From positions 1 through 25,940 of the forward strand of contig DASTXN010000033.1 of NCBI GenBank assembly GCA_035765515.1: a stretch of DNA of 25,940 nt, read 5' to 3'. The position numbers were made by a program, and so were the translations under genes. Below the pieces are notes generated by a model that saw only the letters and a program-made list of their open reading frames with translations, had not been told where the DNA came from and did not search any database. This DNA comes from DASRSS01 sp035765515 (GTDB taxonomy: Bacteria > Actinomycetota > Actinomycetes > Mycobacteriales > Jatrophihabitantaceae). This document shows positions 14,007 to 21,024 of this stretch, one piece after another; the stretch's first letter is position 1, and each line of letters opens with the position of its first letter.

Positions 14007-16354
14007 GCCGTCACCGCCGAGACGAGGTCGCCGTGATTGGGACGGTGACCGTTCGTGCGGCTACCGCCGGACCGAACCGGCGAACCGCCGTGGGAATCGA
14101 CTTGCTGCTGGACGTTGAAGAAGTCCGGGTCCGCGGCGAGGATCGTCTGCTCGACGTCGAGCAGGCCGACCACGTGGTCCTTGACGACCACCGAGCCGAC
14201 GAAGCCGTGGTCGTCCACGTCACTGCGGACGTCGTTGTCCTGCTCGACGATGTCGATGATCTCGTCCATCACGATCGCCACGCTGTGACCCTCGCGCGAG
14301 TAGACCGCCACGGGCAGCTCGGCCCGCTCGGTCTCGTGCGTGCCGAGCAGCCGGGCGAGCCGGACCAGCGGCACGATACGGCCGCGGTATTGGACCACCT
14401 CGCGGCTGCCGACCGACTCGATGGTGGCGGCAGAGATCATCTCCAGGCGCGTCACCATGGACATGGAGATCGCGACGCGGCGGTCGTCGCCGACACCGGC
14501 GATGAGCAGCCGCTCCGGCTCGCGGACCGCCTTCGCGTTGTTGTTCGCGAACGCCTCGGCCGCACGCTCGGCAGCGTCCGAACGCAGCGCGCGGCGAGCC
14601 AGGTTCTGCACGTCCAGGATCAGCGCGACCTTGCCGTCGCCGAGGATCGTCGCACCGGAGTACACGCCGATGTTCTTCAGCCGTGCACTGAGCGCCTTGA
14701 CCACGATCTCCTCGGTGTTGACGACGCGGTCGACCAGGAGTCCGAAGCGGCGGTTGCCGGCCTGCAGCACGGCGATCACCTGGTTGCCACGGCGGGACCC
14801 GTCGTCTTCGTCGGACGCTTCGCGGGACACGCCGAGCACCTCGGCCAGGTCGATCAGCGGGAGCAGCACGCCGCGCAGCCGGTAGACCGGCGCGCCCGCG
14901 ACCTCTTCGATGGGCGAACCGGAGTGCCCGCTCTCCAGGGCGACCAGCTCGAGCAGGCTCACCTGCGGGACCGCGTACCGGCCGGAGCCGCACTCGACGG
15001 TGAGCGCCGGCACGATCGCCAGCGTGAGCGGCACGCGCAGCCGGCACGTCGTGCCCTCGCCCGGCGAGGACTCGATCTCGATCGCGCCGCCGATGGCCTC
15101 GATGTTGGTCTTGACGACATCCATGCCGACGCCACGGCCGGACACGTTGGTGACGGCGGCGGCCGTGGAGAAGCCCGGCTCGAAGATCAGCTGGAGCAGC
15201 TCGGCGTCGGACATCTCGGCAAGCTCGGCCGACGAACGCAGGCCACGTTCGGCTGCCTTCGCGGAGATCTTCGCCGGGTCGATCCCGGCGCCGTCGTCGG
15301 CGACCTCGATCACGACCTGGCCGCTGTTGTGATAGGCGCGCAGGCTCAGCACACCCTCGGCGGGCTTGCCCGCAGCCTCACGCTCGGCCGGCGCCTCGAT
15401 GCCGTGGTCCACGGAGTTTCGGACCAAGTGCGTCAGCGGGTCCTTGATGGCCTCCAGCAGCGCGCGGTCCAGCTCGGTGTCCTGGCCCGTCATGGCCAGA
15501 CGCACCTGGCGACCGCACTGTGCACCGAGGTCGCGGACGACCCGCGGCAGCTTCGACCAGATGTGATCGATCGGCTGCATCCGGGTCTTCATGATGCTTT
15601 CCTGCAGATCCGTCGTGATCACGCTCAGCCGCTGGGCGGTGCGCGTGAGCGCCGGGTCGGACAGCTCGCCGACACCACGGATCAGCTGGTTGCGGGTGAG
15701 CACCAGCTCGCCGGCGAGCCGCATGAGCGCGTCCAGCACGTCGACGTCCACACGCAGCGAGCTCTCGGCGGCGCTGCGCTTGTTCTCCGCCTTCGGTGCG
15801 GGAGCGCTCGGCTTCGCGGCCGGTGCGCTCGGCTTCGCGGCCGGTGCGCTCGGCTTGGGCACGGCCTGCGGTTCCGGCGCGGGTGCCTCGGCAACCGGCG
15901 CGTCGGCGACAGGTTCGGGCTTCTCGACCGCGGGCTGCGCTACGACGGGCTCCTCGGCGGGGGCCGCCTCATCACGCATCTGGGCGCGCAGCTGATCCAT
16001 GACCGGCTCGATCTCCACGTCACCTTCGGCACCGTTCGCCTCGATCGAGGCGAGCAGGGCGCGCACGGTGTCGACCATCAGCAGCAGCGCGTCCGCCGTC
16101 GGCGTCGTCATCGTCTGCAGGCCGTCGCGCAGCCGCGACAGCAGGGATTCACCGGTGTGGGTCAGCTTCTCCAGCCGGTTGAACGCGAGGAACCCGCTGG
16201 TGCCCTTGATCGTGTGGATCGTGCGGAACGCGCTGGACAAGATCTCGCGCGAGCCGGGGTCGACTTCCAGAGCAAGTAGGTCACGATCGAGTTGGTCGAG
16301 GTTTTCGCTGCTCTCGATCAGAAATTCCTGGACGATCTCGTCCATCTCATCCAT
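14003..16354 (-). CDS. cheA: CheA, chemotaxis histidine kinase with two C-terminal CheW-like domains
   Basis: This protein of about 783 aa is the chemotaxis kinase. Its Hpt (P1) domain has phospho-His H47 in TIHTIKGTSGF. A Pro/Ala/Lys linker (about 125-195) follows with no recognisable P2 CheY-binding domain. The P3 dimerisation helices span about 200-265. The kinase domain has N313 in VRNSVDHG, DDGAGID at 353-359 and GRGVGMD at 407-412. The C-terminus holds two CheW-like domains, the usual P5 (about 444-588) and an extra one (about 612-745) with VVQYRGRIVPLVRLARLL. The open frame extends to 16396. I chose ATG 16354, with GGAG five bases upstream and a standard N-terminus (MDEMDEIVQEFL). ATG 16372 is an alternative. 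A 69-bp gap follows the EAL-GAF stop. Confidence 0.93.
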   Translation of the reverse strand: MDEMDEIVQEFLIESSENLDQLDRDLLALEVDPGSREILSSAFRTIHTIKGTSGFLAFNRLEKLTHTGESLLSRLRDGLQTMTTPTADALLLMVDTVRALLASIEANGAEGDVEIEPVMDQLRAQMRDEAAPAEEPVVAQPAVEKPEPVADAPVAEAPAPEPQAVPKPSAPAAKPSAPAAKPSAPAPKAENKRSAAESSLRVDVDVLDALMRLAGELVLTRNQLIRGVGELSDPALTRTAQRLSVITTDLQESIMKTRMQPIDHIWSKLPRVVRDLGAQCGRQVRLAMTGQDTELDRALLEAIKDPLTHLVRNSVDHGIEAPAEREAAGKPAEGVLSLRAYHNSGQVVIEVADDGAGIDPAKISAKAAERGLRSSAELAEMSDAELLQLIFEPGFSTAAAVTNVSGRGVGMDVVKTNIEAIGGAIEIESSPGEGTTCRLRVPLTLAIVPALTVECGSGRYAVPQVSLLELVALESGHSGSPIEEVAGAPVYRLRGVLLPLIDLAEVLGVSREASDEDDGSRRGNQVIAVLQAGNRRFGLLVDRVVNTEEIVVKALSARLKNIGVYSGATILGDGKVALILDVQNLARRALRSDAAERAAEAFANNNAKAVREPERLLIAGVGDDRRVAISMSMVTRLEMISAATIESVGSREVVQYRGRIVPLVRLARLLGTHETERAELPVAVYSREGHSVAIVMDEIIDIVEQDNDVRSDVDDHGFVGSVVVKDHVVGLLDVEQTILAADPDFFNVQQQVDSHGGSPVRSGGSRTNGHRPNHGDLVSAVTA
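15804..15845 (-). repeat. two perfect 21-bp repeats in the CheA linker
   Basis: A 21-bp unit occurs at 15804-15824 and 15825-15845, with a partial third copy to about 15857. It encodes a repeated KPSAPAA linker between the Hpt domain and P3. The number of copies could vary by slippage without changing the frame. Confidence 0.8.
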
Positions 16355-16423
16355 CGGGTCTCCGTCCGTCATCCCTGACGGACGCACAATCGGCAAAAAC
16401 CCTTTGAAGGTAAGCGATTCCGC

Positions 16424-17890
16424 CTAGATGCTGAGGCGCCGCACGCCGACTGGCCGCCGGCCTGGATCGCTGATGCGCAGGAACGCGGTACCGAGGTGCG
16501 AGGCGAGGCCGCGCCCGTGCGCGATGTCGTGACTGGTCCAGCGGCGGTGGGTGCGGTGCGCGAACTCCAGCACGCCGACCGGTTGTCCGTCCACCATGAA
16601 CGGGATCATCAGCAGGCTGGCGTGGCCGAGACGCTGCAGCGTCCGGCGCTCCGCGGAGTCGGCGTGCGGGTCGTCGACATGGATCTCCATCGTGTTGCCG
16701 GTCTGCAGCACGGCCTCGGTCGTCGGGTACTCGGCGAGCGGATACACCGTCGGGTCGATCTCGGCGCCACTGGACGTGATCTCGCGCAACTGCCGGTCCG
16801 TGCCCAGGATCGAAACGCCGATCACGTCGACGCCCAGTTCGCGCGCGGCCCGCGCGACGGCTGCGTGGATCTCGGCGACACCGGTCGCATTCGACAGCAC
16901 CGAAGTGACCGCGTGCATCGCCTGCGCGCCGGACGCCGCCGCGCCGCCGGTCGTGTGCCGCTGCAGGAGGTGCTTACGCGCCTGCTGGCAGGTGGCCATG
17001 ACACGGTGGCTGATCGGCCCGGCCGACGTCGCCGGCTTGCCGACCGCCCAGCCCTGCCCGAAGTCGACGTCGAACTCGGCGAGCGCGGTGAGGTCGTCGA
17101 GGGTCTCGACGCCCTCGCCGATGACGGCGGCGCCGATGCGGTGCGAGAAGGTCACGAGCGCCTCGAGCACGGCGCTCTGCGCGGCGCTGTCGTGCACGCC
17201 CGCGACGACGGACCGGTCGATCTTGACGATGTTCGGGCGCATCGAGGCGAGCCGCAGCAGGCCGGCATAGCCGGTGCTGACGTCGTCGACGGCGATCTGT
17301 GCACCGCGCAGGCGCAACCAGGACAGCTGGTCACGCAGCGCGATCTGGTTGCTGGACTTGTGCTCGGTGATCTCGATGATCACGCCCTCGAGGTCCTCGG
17401 TCCAGCACTTCGCGACGGCAGGGTGGTGCACGACGTCCGGGGACACGTTGACCGAGAGGCGCACTCCCGCGGGCAACTCGCCGCGGCGGGCCATCGCCGC
17501 ACGCACGCACGCAGTCTCCAGCGTGTAACCGAAGCCGGCCTCGTGCGCCTGTGCGAAGACCTGGTCGACGGGCATGCCGGGTGCGTGGCGGAACCGCGCC
17601 AGCGCCTCCATCGCGAACAGGCCGCCGGTGGTGACGTCGACGATGGGCTGGAACACGATCTCCAGGCCGTCGAGCACCGCCGCCACGTCCACCTCGGGGC
17701 GCGGCGCGCTCGCGGGAGCCGCCGCCGACACCGTCGCCGGCGTTGCGGGCACAGCAACCGGCGCTGCCGGCGCCGCCACCTGGGCGCTGCTTGCCGGCTG
17801 CGGCCGTACGGCCGTACCGGTCGTCGCGCCGCCGTTACCGGCAGGCGCCTCGGTGGTCTTTTCCGACGAAGAAATGCTCACGGTGTCCAT
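16424..17890 (-). CDS. EAL-domain cyclic-di-GMP phosphodiesterase with C-terminal GAF domain
   Basis: This 488-aa cytosolic protein should hydrolyse c-di-GMP to pGpG. After a Ser/Thr/Ala/Pro-rich N-terminus (1-68) the EAL domain keeps every metal and catalytic position I can check: E95 (MEALARFR), N149 (SVNVSP), E173 (IIEITEHK), D202-D203 (VDDVSTGY), K224 (VKIDRS), E259 (GEGVE) and Q279 (FGQGWAVG). A GAF domain fills about 323-475 and probably tunes activity through a small ligand. The frame is open to 18304, but ATG 17890 has GGAG six bases before it and the upstream stretch looks non-coding. It is the first gene of the chemotaxis operon, 69 bp ahead of cheA, and diverges from the S53 peptidase. 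It links second-messenger level and motility. Confidence 0.93.
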   Translation of the reverse strand: MDTVSISSSEKTTEAPAGNGGATTGTAVRPQPASSAQVAAPAAPVAVPATPATVSAAAPASAPRPEVDVAAVLDGLEIVFQPIVDVTTGGLFAMEALARFRHAPGMPVDQVFAQAHEAGFGYTLETACVRAAMARRGELPAGVRLSVNVSPDVVHHPAVAKCWTEDLEGVIIEITEHKSSNQIALRDQLSWLRLRGAQIAVDDVSTGYAGLLRLASMRPNIVKIDRSVVAGVHDSAAQSAVLEALVTFSHRIGAAVIGEGVETLDDLTALAEFDVDFGQGWAVGKPATSAGPISHRVMATCQQARKHLLQRHTTGGAAASGAQAMHAVTSVLSNATGVAEIHAAVARAARELGVDVIGVSILGTDRQLREITSSGAEIDPTVYPLAEYPTTEAVLQTGNTMEIHVDDPHADSAERRTLQRLGHASLLMIPFMVDGQPVGVLEFAHRTHRRWTSHDIAHGRGLASHLGTAFLRISDPGRRPVGVRRLSI

Positions 17891-18050
17891 ATTCGCTCCA
17901 AGCAGCTGCGGGCAGCTGGCGGTCAGGCCTCCGTGCTGAGATCGGCAGCACACCGCCGAAGCTGAGCTGCGCGGCGGAGCTTCATTCCCCGCCCAGTCTG
18001 CCGATTGCTCTAGTCGAGCGACAAGTACAACCCGAGGGACCCCTGCCCCC
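17891..18050. promoter_or_regulatory. divergent intergenic region between EAL-GAF/chemotaxis operon and S53 peptidase
   Basis: These 160 bp must hold promoters for both directions. I see a GAAGCT/AGCTTC inverted repeat (17958-17963 and 17978-17983), and the ribosome sites of both genes. GCCGAT hexamers occur on both strands, resembling the start of a WhiG-type -10, but none has a matching -35. No promoter can be assigned with confidence. Confidence 0.4.
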
Positions 18051-20012
18051 ATGCCCAGATTCCGTTCCATCGCCACTGCCGTGCTCGCGTCCGCGCTCTG
18101 CGTCGTCGCGTTCACCGCCGGCCCGGTCGCGGCCCAGGCCGCGAGCGCGCCGAGTGCTACCACCACGACGAGCAGCACGGCGAGTTCCGCCCTGTGCCCG
18201 CAGATTCCCGGACGGATCTGGTGCCTCGCCGAGCGCGCTCCGATCGCCACGACCAGTACCGCGAGCAGCGGCCAGATGCGTGCGTTCACCGCGACGCCGT
18301 CCACGGATTCCCCTTACACGCCCGCGGATCTGAGGTCCGCGTACGAGATCCCGTCCAGCACGGTCACCACAACCGTCGCGATCGTGGACGCCTACGATGC
18401 CCCGAACGTCGAGGCGGACCTGGCGACCTACCGCGGCACTTACGGGCTGCCCGCCTGCACCAGCGCGAACGGCTGCTTCACCAAGGTCAACCAGAACGGC
18501 GCCACTGCTCCGCTGCCTGCGGCCAACTCCGACTGGGTCGGCGAGACCACGCTGGACGTCGAGATGGTCTCGGCCGTCTGCCCCACCTGCCACATCCTGC
18601 TGGTTGAGGCATCCGACGACGACCGCTCGGGCCAGCCCAACCTGGAGACCGCCGTCGCCACCGCGGCGCGGCTCGGCGCGAAGTACGTGTCGATGTCATG
18701 GGGTTCGGGCGAGTACGGCGGGGAAAGCAGCCAGGACGCCACCTACTTCAGCGCCCCGAACGTCACCTACGTCGCGGCCTCCGGCGACGGCGGCTACGCG
18801 TCGTCGTGGCCCGCGGTCAGCCCGAACGTCGTCGCGGTCGGCGGCACCACGCTGCTGCGCAACTCGGCTACGGCCCGCGGCTGGTCGGAGTCGGTCTGGT
18901 CGGACAGTACCGGTGGCGGCACCGGTTCGGGCTGCTCCAGCTACGAGCCGCGGCCGTCCTGGCAGAGTTCGTCCGTGATCACGTCGGTCTGCGCGGGACG
19001 GGCCATGAACGATCTCGCGATCATCGCGGACCCTGACCCGGGCGTGATGGTCTACCAGGGTGGTTCGTGGTGGCGCTACGGCGGCACGTCCGCCGGCGCC
19101 CCGATGATCGCGGCACTGGAGGCCATCGCGGGCACCGCCGGTGACGCGGTCTCCTACCCCTACACGCATTCAGCCGCATTCAACGACGTGACCAGCGGGA
19201 GCAACGGCTCGTGCGGCAACGTGCTGTGCCAGGCACGGTCCGGCTGGGACGGCCCGACAGGCGTCGGCACCCCGATCGGCGTCACCGGTCTGAGCGCCCA
19301 GGGAGCCCTCGTCGGCAGCGCGCCGACCGGCTCCTCGGGTTCCACCGGCGGGTCAGGTTCGGGAGCGACGTCGGGCACGACATCCGGCTCCGGGTCGACG
19401 TCGGGCTCCGGCTCGACCTCCGGTTCCGGTTCGACGTCCACGACGCGGCAGAACGACCCGCCCAAGATCACCGTGCACAACCCGGGCCGCGTGACGACCA
19501 CGGCAGGCCATCGGATACGACTGAGCGTGGCCGCGAACGACCGCGCCGGCCTGGCCGTCACATATCGCGCCACCGGCCTCCCGTCGGGCACCCGGCTCAC
19601 CACCACCGGGCACATCATCGGACGCCCGCGTCACGCCGGACGGACCCGTGTCCGGGTCACCGCGACGGACACGGCAGGCGACTCGGCCGGCATCGGGTTC
19701 ACCTGGCACGTACGCGCCCACCGGATCGTCCCGCGCTCGACGCCGCACGTCGCCGGTACCGCCCGCCGCGGACGCACGCTCCACGCAGCGTGGGGCAGCC
19801 TGCGCGTGGACAGCCGGCGCGGCTCGGTCATCCACCCGCAGGTGCACGTGCAGTGGTACGTCGCCGGGCATGCGATCAAGGGCGCGACGCACCGCACGCT
19901 TCGCGTCGCATCCGGGTACCGCGGCAAGCGCATCACGTTCCGACTGATCGCCCAGAAGCCCAACTTCGCCCGGTATGCACGGATGTCGCTGAGCAGCCGC
20001 CGGGTCCGGTAA
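18051..20012 (+). CDS. secreted S53 (sedolisin-type) serine-carboxyl peptidase with Ig-like C-terminal region
   Basis: This 653-aa protein has a Sec signal peptide (about 1-30, cleavage near AQA-AS). A short N-terminal stretch with a Cys pair follows, then the S53 catalytic domain (about 85-420). The catalytic triad is E165 and D169 in GETTLDVEM plus S347 in GGTSAGAP. The oxyanion Asp is D246 in ASGDGGY. The Ca2+-site signature FNDVTSGSNG and GWDGPTGVGTP close the domain. A Gly/Ser/Thr linker (about 427-467), a He_PIG-like Ig module (about 470-556) and a basic beta-rich domain (about 565-653) follow. The large pro-kumamolisin propeptide is absent, as in other actinobacterial members. ATG 18051 has GAGGGA about eleven bases upstream. 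Likely an extracellular protein-degrading enzyme, transcribed alone. Confidence 0.92.
   Translation: MPRFRSIATAVLASALCVVAFTAGPVAAQAASAPSATTTTSSTASSALCPQIPGRIWCLAERAPIATTSTASSGQMRAFTATPSTDSPYTPADLRSAYEIPSSTVTTTVAIVDAYDAPNVEADLATYRGTYGLPACTSANGCFTKVNQNGATAPLPAANSDWVGETTLDVEMVSAVCPTCHILLVEASDDDRSGQPNLETAVATAARLGAKYVSMSWGSGEYGGESSQDATYFSAPNVTYVAASGDGGYASSWPAVSPNVVAVGGTTLLRNSATARGWSESVWSDSTGGGTGSGCSSYEPRPSWQSSSVITSVCAGRAMNDLAIIADPDPGVMVYQGGSWWRYGGTSAGAPMIAALEAIAGTAGDAVSYPYTHSAAFNDVTSGSNGSCGNVLCQARSGWDGPTGVGTPIGVTGLSAQGALVGSAPTGSSGSTGGSGSGATSGTTSGSGSTSGSGSTSGSGSTSTTRQNDPPKITVHNPGRVTTTAGHRIRLSVAANDRAGLAVTYRATGLPSGTRLTTTGHIIGRPRHAGRTRVRVTATDTAGDSAGIGFTWHVRAHRIVPRSTPHVAGTARRGRTLHAAWGSLRVDSRRGSVIHPQVHVQWYVAGHAIKGATHRTLRVASGYRGKRITFRLIAQKPNFARYARMSLSSRRVR
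19380..19433 (+). repeat. three imperfect 18-bp repeats in the S53 linker
   Basis: Three consecutive 18-bp units (19380-19397, 19398-19415, 19416-19433) each encode TSGSGS. They form the flexible linker between the peptidase and the Ig-like domain. The units differ at third codon positions, which points to selection for the peptide over recent slippage. Confidence 0.8.
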
Positions 20013-20044
20013 CCGCTCGGGTGGCAGCGTGCTGTGCGCGGCCG

Positions 20045-20050
20045 TAGCGT
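20045..20050 (+). promoter_or_regulatory. candidate leaderless -10 (TAGCGT) for the small secreted ORF
   Basis: TAGCGT fits the actinobacterial TANNNT -10 pattern and ends six bases before ATG 20057. That would place the transcript start on the start codon. No Shine-Dalgarno is present and no good -35 was found. Confidence 0.35.
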
Positions 20051-20056
20051 GCCGGC

Positions 20057-20296
20057 ATGCACCGCAGCTCGTCGCGCCGGGTCCTGGTCGCGCTCACCAC
20101 TACAGCGCTCACCGCGTCCGGCCTGGCGACCGCCGCACTCGCTGACGCGGCCACGCCCCTGGCCGCGGGCGCGGTCCACACCGAGCGCAGGTCCGGGTCG
20201 CCCGCCCAGGTCGCCGAGCGGTTCACGCTGCGCCTGCACGGCACCGCGCCCCGGCCGAAGAACGGTCGCCAGCACCCGCTACGTCTGCACGGGTGA
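20057..20296 (+). CDS. small secreted protein or truncated remnant, 79 aa
   Basis: The first 30-36 residues make a convincing Sec signal peptide: basic MHRSSSRRVL, a hydrophobic Ala/Leu/Thr core and an ALADA cleavage region. The remaining 45 or so residues (with VAERFTLRLHGTAPRPKNGR) match nothing I know. The reading frame stops at 20296. The overlapping +1 frame stays open to 20327 and reads YVCTGDATHPHWELP at its end, so a single-base frameshift in a longer secreted protein is possible. The gene lies 44 bp after the S53 stop and seems to have its own leaderless promoter. A dyad (20290-20342) starts at its stop codon. It may be a genuine short exported peptide or a decayed gene. Confidence 0.5.
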   Translation: MHRSSSRRVLVALTTTALTASGLATAALADAATPLAAGAVHTERRSGSPAQVAERFTLRLHGTAPRPKNGRQHPLRLHG

Positions 20297-20342
20297 TGCC
20301 ACCCACCCGCACTGGGAGCTGCCCTAGGCGTGCCATCACCCG
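20290..20342. terminator. 9-bp inverted repeat between the small secreted ORF and tetR
   Basis: CGGGTGATG (20290-20298) and CATCACCCG (20334-20342) are perfectly complementary over nine bases, with a 35-base loop that contains a smaller GGGAGCTGCCC dyad. The left arm includes the stop codon of the small ORF. There is no T-run. Position favours a tract-less terminator ahead of the tetR promoter. Confidence 0.4.
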
Positions 20343-20348
20343 ATCTGT

Positions 20349-20377
20349 GAGACAAAATGATCAGTTTGTCTTATAGT
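20349..20377 (+). promoter_or_regulatory. tetR-P450 promoter
   Basis: The -35 GAGACA (20349-20354) and -10 TATAGT (20372-20377) are separated by exactly 17 bp. The stretch is strikingly AT-rich against its surroundings. The predicted transcript would start near 20384, giving a leader of about 30 bases before tetR. The palindromic operator fills the spacer. Confidence 0.65.
20350..20371. promoter_or_regulatory. 22-bp palindromic operator, probable TetR autoregulatory site
   Basis: AGACAAA (20350-20356) and TTTGTCT (20365-20371) flank the palindrome TGATCA (20358-20363), so the whole 22 bp is symmetric except for one pair (20357/20364). It covers the promoter spacer directly upstream of the tetR gene. 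Binding there would block RNA polymerase, so autorepression of the tetR-P450 operon, relieved by a ligand, is the simple reading. Confidence 0.75.
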
Positions 20378-20401
20378 CGAGACACAGGCGGAGGGAATGT
20401 C

Positions 20402-20419
20402 GTGGACGGTCGGACGTGA
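20402..20419 (+). CDS. five-codon leader minicistron overlapping the tetR start
   Basis: GTG at 20402 begins a frame encoding MDGRT and then TGA (20417-20419). GGAGGG (20390-20395) stands six bases before this GTG, an ideal ribosome site. The stop overlaps the tetR GTG at 20416 as GTGA. tetR itself has no properly spaced ribosome site, so this minicistron may feed ribosomes to it. Alternatively the Shine-Dalgarno is simply poorly spaced for tetR. Confidence 0.45.
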   Translation: MDGRT

Positions 20420-21024
20420 GACCTGGCAACTGGCTGGACCGTGACTACGGCGCGGAAGCGGCCCAGCGGCTGCTGGACGCGGCCGGCGAGCTGTTCGCCG
20501 AGCGGGGCGTCGCGGCGGTCGGGATGGCCGACGTGGCGCAGGCGGCCGGCTGTTCACGCGCGACGCTGTACCGCTACTTCGCCAGCCGCACCGAGCTGCG
20601 GACCGCGTTCGTGCATCGCGAGGCGCGCCGGGTGGGCGCCGCTGTCGCGACCGAACTCGCCGACGTGACCGATCCGCACGAGCGGGTACTCACCGGCGTC
20701 CAGGCGGCGCTGCGGCGCGTCCGGCTCGACCCCACGATGTCGAGCTGGTTCCGCGCCGACGCGGGCGGGATCGGAATGTCGCTAGGGCAGTCCTCACCGG
20801 TGATCGAGACGATCGTGGGCGGCTTCCTCGGCGAGAACGCGGGTGAGCACGCGCAACGCCGCGCCCGGTGGATGGTGCGCATGATCGTCTCGCTGCTGGC
20901 GATGCCCGGCACCGACCCCGCCGACGAGCGCGAACTGCTCGAGCGTTTCGTCCGCGCGGTCCTCGACGACGCCGCCGACGACGCCGACGACGAACCGTCG
21001 CGCCGCTCCGGGCGGCGCGGATGA
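20416..21024 (+). CDS. TetR-family transcriptional regulator
   Basis: This 202-aa regulator has an N-terminal TetR helix-turn-helix: RLLDAAGELFAERGVAAVGM, then DVAQAAGCSRATLYRYFASR with the recognition helix at about 43-58. A helical ligand-binding and dimerisation domain follows. The tail is acidic then basic (DDAADDADDE, then SRRSGRRG). The GTG at 20416 is the only start in frame upstream of the HTH, because TAG at 20374 closes it. The stop overlaps the P450 ATG (ATGA), so regulator and enzyme are made together. It most likely represses its own operon through the 22-bp palindrome at 20350-20371, with the P450 substrate or a related lipid or terpenoid as effector (inference). Confidence 0.92.
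   Translation: MRPGNWLDRDYGAEAAQRLLDAAGELFAERGVAAVGMADVAQAAGCSRATLYRYFASRTELRTAFVHREARRVGAAVATELADVTDPHERVLTGVQAALRRVRLDPTMSSWFRADAGGIGMSLGQSSPVIETIVGGFLGENAGEHAQRRARWMVRMIVSLLAMPGTDPADERELLERFVRAVLDDAADDADDEPSRRSGRRG

Noticed and set aside
14033..16279. 748-aa plus-strand open frame opposite cheA
   Set aside because: The Arg/Asp/Leu/Val-rich translation has no domain features and mirrors the codon bias of cheA.
17940..18010. GCCGAT hexamers in the EAL-GAF/S53 intergenic region as WhiG-type promoters
   Set aside because: Only the first six bases match, no TAAA lies 15 bases upstream, and the hexamer is common at this base composition.
16424..18304. Longer 626-aa form of the EAL-GAF protein with an N-terminal membrane helix
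   Set aside because: The extension would run antisense through the S53 signal-peptide region, while ATG 17890 has a good ribosome site and a sensible N-terminus.
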